Part shown: positions 56,601 through 64,000 of the stretch, one piece after another
How positions within the stretch are numbered: the first letter of the stretch is position 1
Layout of the letters: every line of letters starts with the position of its first letter
NCBI GenBank assembly: GCA_018340805.1
Contig: JACMZG010000008.1
Location: forward strand, 58,874,281 to 58,938,280
Direction: 5' to 3'
DNA: 64,000 nucleotides
Source of the DNA: Microvelia longipes
Lineage: Eukaryota > Arthropoda > Insecta > Hemiptera > Veliidae
The notes under the pieces: model-generated
What the model saw: only the letters and a program-made list of their open reading frames with translations
Database searches by the model: none
What the model was told of the DNA's origin: nothing
Program-made: the position numbers and the translations under genes

Positions 56601-57139
56601 TATTTTTTATTTTAATCTATGTTTCGCCAACATTTATTGAACAAGTAACAAAGTTGCTCTTCATTTTAAAACTTTTATTTATTTTTTTTTTTCTTCCTAT
56701 TAGGTGTATATATTTTTGATTAAAATTATTTATTATTTGTTTTATTATTATAATTTTTTTTCTTCCCTTCATTTTTTTGTTTCATTTTATTTCAAAAATG
56801 TACTTCCCCCTACTCTCTCCTCCATAAACTTAATCTCATAAGCTCATTTTTTTCTTTGAAAATTCAGTAAAAAATAAAAATTGGAAACTTAAAAGTTGTC
56901 ACTCAGGTAGATGGAGAGCTAAATCAATTAAGACCTGTTTCTTTAATCTGACCATTTTAAGCACCACAACAGCATACACATTTACATATTGTTTAATATA
57001 TATTTTATGTCTACCTGGATGACTTACATCTTTGTTGGAGTTGAAGCAGTAGGTTCATAATTTAAATACATGTTGAAAGCATGTTATCACTCTGCACATT
57101 CATTATTAGAAATGTAGTTATGCAGGTAATAATATGCAG
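56601..57139. other. No gene recognised
   Basis: AT-rich with long T-runs; possibly LINE 3' UTR, not demonstrable. Confidence 0.35.
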
Positions 57140-57495
57140 ACCTTCAGCCGCATTGTTGTTGTTTCGTATTATTTGCTGTTGTATTATTATATGTTGTTAC
57201 ATATCATTTACATATATATTTGGCATATTTTCATTCCTCCTGTCATGCATGCCAGTAAAGGGGCCTGTTGGATTTGCTAAGGCTCCTTCAAGGCCACATT
57301 ATTTATTATTAGTTGTTATTTTGTCTTATATCTAGCAAATTTCTATTGCTTAGCAAATGGTCAAAAAGACCATCCTAAGTAGGAAGAACCTTTAGGGGTC
57401 TGTGAGCAGAGGCGATGAAAATTTGCTAAGTACATGGAGAAGTGCCATGTAACAACAAATAACAACAATAAAACAACAAATAATACGAAAAACAA
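57140..57495. mobile_element. Foldback (long-inverted-repeat) element
   Basis: The left arm GTTGTTGTTTCGTATTATTT, GCTGTTGTATTATTATATG, TTGTTACAT pairs with the right arm ATGTAACAACAAATAACAAC, AATAAAACAACAAATAATAC, GAAAAACAAC. Inner parts (TCTAGCAAATTTCTATTGC and ATGAAAATTTGCTAAGTAC) also pair loosely. A related single arm lies at 14340-14490. Non-coding. Confidence 0.75.
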
Positions 57496-58340
57496 CTATG
57501 TGGCTGTGTATTAATGATAAATAATTTATTCTACTGTGTTAAAATACTTTTAATGTGTATTTAGATACATATTCAGATTGTATATTGTATTTGAAATACA
57601 ATGGAAAATGCATTTAAATACTTATTTGCCAATCCCTGAGAACTTGTATGTATAACTAACTGTTCCTTGTAGGAATGAACTGATATCTACTGGCCTTGGG
57701 GGACATTAAATATTAAAATCGTTCAGAATTTACTTATATGTTAATGTTTCTCTATGTTAATGCTCTAATTATACAAAGCTATAGTTCAGTTATACATATA
57801 ATCACTTTGTTTTTATTTGTGGAAGTCTCTTTGATTGAGTTTTCAGATGCTTTAGTTTTTCAATAAAGGAAAAAAAAGAATAAACATAAGTAACTTAAAA
57901 TATATAAAAAAAAACTTTATTATTAGGAAATTATACATACACTGATACTAATATTTATGATGCTTTTGTACTCTTTATATCAGTCTTATACATACACAGT
58001 TTTCATATAATGTATGTTTTCTCTAAAAGAACTTATTGGTATAAGTAGTCCTTTTTAGATTATTTATTTACTTTATGAGGTAGATACAGTATAGTCATTT
58101 CTAACGGTTAAATAATAAATAAATTTAAATTATTTGTTAGGACAATGGACTTGAAAATTCAAGTTGAAAGTTGTTTTTATAAATTGGTATTTTAATATAT
58201 TTTTTTTAAAAGTTTTGCATTAAATATATCTTGAAATCTACAAATTTATGGATTTACAACACTACTTAGTTTTACTATCTATTACTATCTTAATAATAAC
58301 TTGATCAGAACTATATTTTGAAATCTACTAGTGTTTAGTA
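57496..58340. other. No gene recognised
   Basis: AT-rich. The phrase TGAAATCTAC..CAACACTACTT occurs at about 58231 and again at 58318, so the element starting at 58344 may be flanked by a partial duplicate of its own end. Confidence 0.35.
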
Positions 58341-58343
58341 TGT

Positions 58344-59021
58344 GCAACACTACTTGTAGTCCAAGAGCCAGGCCTGAACAATTTGACTCATTTTGCAGTA
58401 CTTCAAATCAATTTTTTCTGAAAATATACCTTAAATAATGAAGGAAAAATATAGTTTGCCTATCCATAGTGGAGCCCTTCATATGAATGTGCTCGCTCAA
58501 AATATTAGAAATTCAAATGTGGTTCCCTGGAGATTGTGTGCAAAACATGAAGAGACAAAAGCTTATAGATGTTTTTTGAAAGGAGTGTTTTTTTTCACTA
58601 AAATGGGATTACTACAATTAAAGTTATGACATTTGTTAAATAGACAACAAAAAAATGAAATTGACTGATTTTGCATAAATTAGCCATTCTTTTGATATTT
58701 TTGAAAGAGCCTTAACTTTGGTTTTAGTTATCTGATATTGATGATTAAACCCTTGTTTTATGGGAAATTGTATCAGCTTTAAAAAATGTTCTCTTCATGT
58801 TTTACACACGACCCACAGGAAACCACTTATTAAAAAAAAACTAAAATTATTGCGATCATCTAAAATTTTGAACAAGCGCAATCATATGAAGGACTCCAAT
58901 CTGGATTGGCAAACATGTTTTTTCTTCATAATTTAAGGTATATTTTCTGAAAATATTGGTTTAAAATAGTATAAAATGAGTCACATTTGTTTAGGACCGG
59001 CTCCTGGACCATTAGTGTTGC
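58344..59021. mobile_element. ~0.68-kb long-hairpin element (MITE/foldback)
   Basis: The left side GCAACACTACTTGTAGTCCA, AGAGCCAGGCCTGAACAAT, TTCTGAAAATATACCTTAAA, TGGAGCCCTTCATATGAATG, AAAACATGAAGAGA pairs in the same order with the complement of the right side: GCAACACTAATGGTCCAGGA, GCCGGTCCTAAACAAATG, CAGAAAATATACCTTAAATT, GGAGTCCTTCATATGATTGC, AAAACATGAAGAGA. Together the arms account for most of the element, at moderate divergence. The ORF at 58438-58629 lies in the left arm and is not a gene. Confidence 0.85.
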
Positions 59022-60545
59022 AATTTATTACTAGCTTAATAATAGCTGAAACAGAAAAAATAATGGATTCATATAATTCCATGGATATAAATATTTTATT
59101 TTACTGCTCTGTTTAAAATTAATTTATTTATTATTTAACCTGGTAAGTACATAAATATTATTTTATGAATTATTAATTACTAAATAAATCTATTATACAT
59201 CTAAATCCCTCTATCTACTTTTAATTGATTATATTAATTAAAAAAAAAAATAAAACTATAAAACTAAACATACAACACCAATATGATAAGCAAAATAATA
59301 TTAATTATTACAGGAATTAAAATTATTTCTGTTGCTCAGAATTTTATGTCAACGGTCATCCTTATAAGTACAGGAGAATTAATCTTTGTTTTAAATTTGG
59401 TTATTAAAATAAATGGAATGAAATGGTAAAAATTAGCCTCTTGACTAATTGAATCCATACACAAGATTGACAACATTCTTTATTAAGGAAGTGCTTTCCT
59501 ACTTTTCATGGTCTATATATTTCAGATCATATAGATATTATTACTACTAGAGAGATCCTATCGGTTGAATTTTGAAACATCAAAAAAGTCTCCCGAATAC
59601 ATTTGATTATTAATATAATCAAATAAACTGTATAAAATACAGCAACTTATATAATACAAACTTTATAATAGAAACAAAACACAAACAATGAGGGAAAAGC
59701 CATCATTGATTTTTTATAAATTTAATTTAATTTTAGAGAAGATTTCAATAAGGTTACGCAAAGCCTCTGAGAGCTCTAAAAAGATGTTTCAAGCTTCTCA
59801 ATGTATTGAGATGGGGTATGCTCCCTCTAGTTATATATCTCAATGTTTCAGACCATAGGGTGTACTTAGAGCCACTTAAATGTTGTAGTTCGTGGAATTC
59901 ACTCTGTATTTTTTGGTTAAACTATGATTAGGACCCCCTGTCAGTTGCTTATGTATGTTTTTAAGTCTATTTTAATAAATCAAGTTGGCTTTAAAAATAC
60001 CTATTTTTTCCTTTGAAATTTAGATAACAAAAAACTGGTGACGAATATGGTCAATTTATGAGTTTTGTTTGTTTTCAGAAAGAAAAAAATGAACAACTGG
60101 CTGAAAAGTGTTCCTGAATGCATCTTAAAAGAAGGTAGTTTGAATTATTATTTCATTCCTTCTTAGATCTAATGTAATATTTTACATACTTTGACATTTT
60201 AATAAGTTGTTTAATTAAGTTGTTTAGGCCGATTTCTTAATCACTTTTCTGGTTAGACTTGTCCTTCAAAAGGGAAAGGGGGATATATAGAATAAAATAT
60301 TATTATCTTTTGATCTTAAAGGAAGAATTAAAAACTTAAAACAGAGTTTTCCTTTTTATTACAATTTTGCACAACTTAAGCATTTTTTTAACCAACCTTT
60401 TAGAGGCTAAAATAGAAGCAAAATTTGAAAACTTCATAAAGAAATTATAATTTTCTAATAGCCATTATGATTTCCTACAATATTAAACCAGGGCTTCAAA
60501 ACAATATGACAGAACTTAATGAAATTCACTTGTTGCCGCAACGTG
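59022..60545. other. No gene recognised
   Basis: AT-rich anonymous DNA. Confidence 0.4.
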
Positions 60546-60550
60546 GTCTC

Positions 60551-61429
60551 GACATCACGATGTCTTGACACTATTTTACGTCGACACTTTTCGTGGCAGG
60601 ATTTTACATTGTATTAACACTTGACAATCTTGACACTTTAACTGAATCATGTGTAGATGTTACGTCCTGTTGAGATATTCAAGTGTTGATACAACATGGA
60701 ATCCTGCCAGGGTAAAAATAGTAAAAATTTTCAGTTCCTACGGGGTACCGTGACTATAAAGCCTCCAGTGTGTAGATCTTACGGAGAATCAGGTCAGAGG
60801 TGTCACGTGACTAATTTTTGTCCTGCACAAACTCTAAGTTATATCAAAACATGGCTTGGTTTATCGATATCTCGACATGTATTAGTCTCGACACTACGTA
60901 ACATCGACAGACGGTAGACAGTTCTCACATAGTCTCCACATCACAATGTCTCGACACTATAAAACGTCAACACTTTTCCGTGACTTTTCATGTGACACCC
61001 CTGTACTGATTTTATGTTAGATCGACACCTGTATTAGTATCAAGGCTTTATAGTGTTGGTAATCCATAGGGTCTGGAAATATTTATTTTTAATATTTTAC
61101 AATGGCAGGATTCTATGTTGTAATGACACTTAAATGTCTTGACACAACGTTACATCAACACATGATTCAGTTAAAGTGTCAAGGTTATCAACTGTCAAGA
61201 CTAACAAATATTGAGACCAAGAAAAGTGTGAAAAAATATTAGAACTTGCCACCGTCTGTTGATGTTATGTAGTGTCGAGACTACCAAATGTTGAGGGGCA
61301 TAGTTAGGACAAAAATCACATATAGAGTCTGTTCAGGACAATAATGTGTCATGTGACTCCCCTTGTACTGATTCTACGTAAGATCGTCACATTTGTCGAC
61401 TTTAAATAGTGTTGAGACATCGTGATGTC
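60551..61429. mobile_element. Nested foldback element with repeated TCGACA motifs
   Basis: Outer arms: GACATCACGATGTCTTGACA at 60551 and ATAGTGTTGAGACATCGTGATG ending near 61428, about 35 bp with few mismatches. Inside lies a second hairpin: GGCAGGATTTTACATTGTAT at 60596 against ATACAACATGGAATCCTGCC ending at 60709. GGCAGGATTCTATGTTGTAA recurs directly at about 61103, and TTGACACTTTAACTGAATCA (60629) recurs inverted at about 61160-61180. GTGTAGATCTTACGGAGAAT (60769) recurs inverted near 61370-61390. TCTCGACA/TCGACACT motifs are scattered throughout. No ORF is conserved; the 73-codon frame at 60696 is incidental. Confidence 0.8.
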
Positions 61430-63482
61430 AAAACCCCGGGGGCGACCCATTCAATTCAATAATTTTGTATGATTAAAACATGCAAATAAATATAACTACA
61501 AAATAATGTTAAAGATATTCACTGGTTTTGGTTTCACTTATATTTTTTTTTAATTTTTATATAGGCCGCATTAATTTGCAAAATAAAATTATTTAAATTA
61601 TTATTAAACCAATTTTTTTATAATTATTTATTTACTATTATCATGTAATTTGAAAAAATACGGTTATCTAAATTAAAACTTAAAAAAATAACCCAACATT
61701 TTTGTTAAAAAATTGCACTTTTTGTTGCTATACAAAATAAATAAATAATAAATTTAAAAAGTAAAAATTAAATTGATGTAATTCTCCTGAAATGTTTTGT
61801 AATTAACTTTCTAGCTTTGATTTTTTTCTTAATTAATTACATAAATAAAAATAATCATGGGTTTTGAAAATTATCACTTTTATATATATGGACTTCAAAA
61901 GGTAATTTATTACATTTTTGCCGTCAAGAATAAAAATAACAGCAGCTGGGTTTTGTTTTAAGATGTCAGTAGCAGTCAATTTAACTGAGTTTAAGTGAAA
62001 CTAAATTATAAGCTATTGTAGTGGTCTTGAATTTCAAATGAGTAGATGAAAGCTTTAAGTATGTGTAAAATGTTCACACACATAAAAAGTATGTGTGTAA
62101 AGTTAAAAATTATTAAGTGTGTTTTATCTTGACCAAAATTTCAAAAAACATAATCTTTTTAAAGATTGTTATTTCTTGGCAGTAAAATAAATCTTAATCC
62201 TACAATTGATAAACTTGAAATAATTAAAATTTATACATTTCATTTAACAATTATAAAAAAGTGCTTTTCAAAGTGTCATTAGAATCTTTACAACTATTAT
62301 TATTTGCCCATAAATTTATAGGTCAGATTATAATCCTTTAAACTTAAGAGAATAATCCAAGCTATAAAATTATTGTTTTTCTGACTTAATTTTTTAGACA
62401 TCTTTAAATTAGTTCATACAATCTTGACATCTCTGCACTCTGTTGACAGATTAGAGAACCAAGCTTCAAAATTATTTTAATTTCAGTTGGCTCCATTGAA
62501 GAGACTATTTTCTTTTTAATTTTTGTGGCATTGGATATTATGAAAACTATTAAAAATTAATCAAATAAAGTCAATGATTTTTTATTAGATTTGTTTTGGA
62601 ATAACTTTAAAATTATTTTAAAGATTCTAATAAGACTGTGTATTCTTAGTTTCATTGCGCTATCGTAATTAAATCACTTAAAATTATCTTCCCAAATTAT
62701 TATAATAATCCATAGAATTTATTTATTACTATTAAAAATTAATAAAATTGGTTAACTGTTAGTCATAAAAGACATATTTTAACCCGTAGAAAATTCAATT
62801 AACAGTTATCAGTCTTATTTTTGTAGCATATGGTATATAATTAAGTACTTTCTACTGTATTACTTGTTCAATGTCAAATATTAGTGTGGAGTCTATTAAA
62901 GAAGTTATTGATAAAAGTGAAAAAAGTGTTATTGATAAGTTATCATTTATTCTAAAAGTGTTATATGGAAATTATTATATTGACTTATTATGAGCACTGA
63001 TAAACCACACATCCTATCAATAGATCGCTAAAGAAGACTGACCAGACCAGACTGACTGATTTTACCAAAAATTCTCAACACAATAGAGGGTTTTTATAAA
63101 AACTGAATTTTAGTAGTGGAGATTTAAGAGTTTAATTGTTTCAAATTTAGTGTAAAAACTATAATTAAATTTAAAATACAAACATTGAATATTTTTTGAA
63201 ATAAGAAGAAATTAAAATAAATACACTTTATGTCCTCTTTAGTAAACTACGGGAGGAGATGTTCTTATCATCAGTCAGTCTTGCCAAAAGGGTTCTATAA
63301 GTAAAGCGTCTATTTATGTGTTAAACCTTAAAGTTTATTCTACTATTTGCATTATAGGAATTTCCTTTTGGATTTTGTTTTGGAATTTAAGCCTATGCAG
63401 TTAATTATTATTTTAAGTGACCCATGTTAGAATATAAGGCATTTTCTTCTTCTTTTTCTTAAGTCGGTGTCTTTCATTTTAA
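61430..63482. other. No gene recognised
   Basis: AT-rich anonymous DNA with long A/T runs. Confidence 0.4.
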
Positions 63483-63778
63483 AATTGAAGAATCAGCTAC
63501 TTGCTGTTGGATAAGAATATCCTTGGACCGGCATAACACCATCATCATCAGGCGGGACGGCAGATGTGCTCTTAGCTAATTAAAGATTGCTCTCTACTCC
63601 CTTCCTTATCTTCAGAGTGCTTGTCATGCTCATTGAGACTAGAAGTTATTCACTGATATAACTTTATTAGTTGAGAGCTCGAGTGTTGCCCCGCCTCCTG
63701 ATGATGGGGTTATGCTGAAACCGGTCCAGGGATATTCTTATCCAACAGCAAGTATCGATGGTAGCTGGTTCTTCAATT
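63483..63778. mobile_element. Foldback element
   Basis: The left arm AATTGAAGAATCAGCTAC, TTGCTGTTGGATAAGAATAT, CCTTGGACCGG, CATAACACCATCATCATCAG pairs with the complement of the right arm AATTGAAGAACCAGCTACCA, TTGCTGTTGGATAAGAATAT, CCCTGGACCGGTTTCAGCAT, AACCCCATCATCAGGAGGC. The loop (63560-63690) contains GTGCTTGTCATGCTCATTG. A one-arm relative is at 20581-20870. Non-coding. Confidence 0.85.
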
Positions 63779-64000
63779 ACTTCTTCAACTTGCGGTAAAT
63801 ACAACCTTTTTAATATTTTATTTTCCTTAAGTAGACTTAAGAATTTGGTAAGTGCAACACTTTTATTTAACTCTAGAATTATGTATGGGTCTCAAAATTG
63901 TGTAATTATTTTATTTATGAATTTATTTCATTTATAAAATAATCATAAGAAATAATTGCTCTTGCCATTATGTTTGCAAGACAAAAAAATAATATATTAA
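63779..64000. other. No gene recognised
   Basis: AT-rich end of the window. Confidence 0.35.

Noticed and set aside
58438..58629. 63-codon ORF
   Set aside because: Lies entirely in the left arm of the long hairpin element; its mirror arm does not preserve a coding pattern.
61431..61445. AACCCCGGGGGCGACC as a regulatory or replication site
   Set aside because: A single short GC-rich word next to a foldback end, with no supporting context.

Overview
This looks like a piece of an AT-rich animal nuclear genome, most likely from an arthropod and probably an insect. The evidence is long (TA)n/(TG)n microsatellites, several clades of non-LTR retrotransposon including one resembling the R1 clade (best known from arthropods), Ty3/gypsy and BEL/Pao retroelements, tRNA-derived SINEs, and many inverted-repeat elements. 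I find no host protein-coding gene, no intact tRNA or rRNA gene, and nothing bacterial (no operons, no CRISPR). The species cannot be named from what I can read.

Layout. 0-10 kb: a Ty3/gypsy pol relic (0.9-2.1 kb), two copies of a short inverted-repeat element (3.7 and 9.1 kb), a dispersed repeat with a 5S rRNA-like block (4.4-5.05 kb), a tRNA-derived SINE (5.1-5.7 kb), a decayed LINE (6.2-7.9 kb) and a duplicated TA-rich unit (7.96-8.54 kb). 10-23 kb: SINEs, MITE-like hairpins, long microsatellites, further copies of the 5S-block repeat, and long stretches with no recognisable content. 23.7-25.6 kb: a gypsy gag/protease relic next to a LINE endonuclease-RT relic, both on the minus strand. 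27-30 kb: more dispersed repeats. 31.2-37.6 kb: a gypsy gag/protease piece abutting a nearly full-length but wrecked BEL/Pao element, both on the minus strand. 40.8-43.9 kb: three different inverted-repeat elements, including a palindrome with perfect 144-bp arms flanked by a 13-bp target duplication. 44.0-49.1 kb: the best-preserved element, a ~5.15-kb R1-like LINE (minus) sitting in a (TG)n tract that splits another dispersed repeat. 51.1-56.6 kb: two decayed LINE relics, the second interrupted by a 5S-block repeat. 57-64 kb: four long foldback elements separated by anonymous AT-rich DNA.

Only the R1-like LINE keeps long reading frames: ORF1 is intact and ORF2 is broken by frameshifts, a stop and a deletion. 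All other coding matter is pseudogenic and read through frameshifts and stops. The window is a nested repeat graveyard: repeats in several layers (LINE inside a microsatellite inside a repeat; 5S-block repeat inside a LINE; gypsy against BEL) give a relative order of events.

The observations most worth following are the 5S-like internal promoter block in the ~0.7-kb repeat family, the microsatellite-targeted R1-like LINE, the TSD-flanked perfect palindrome, and the small inverted duplications inside the BEL relic.
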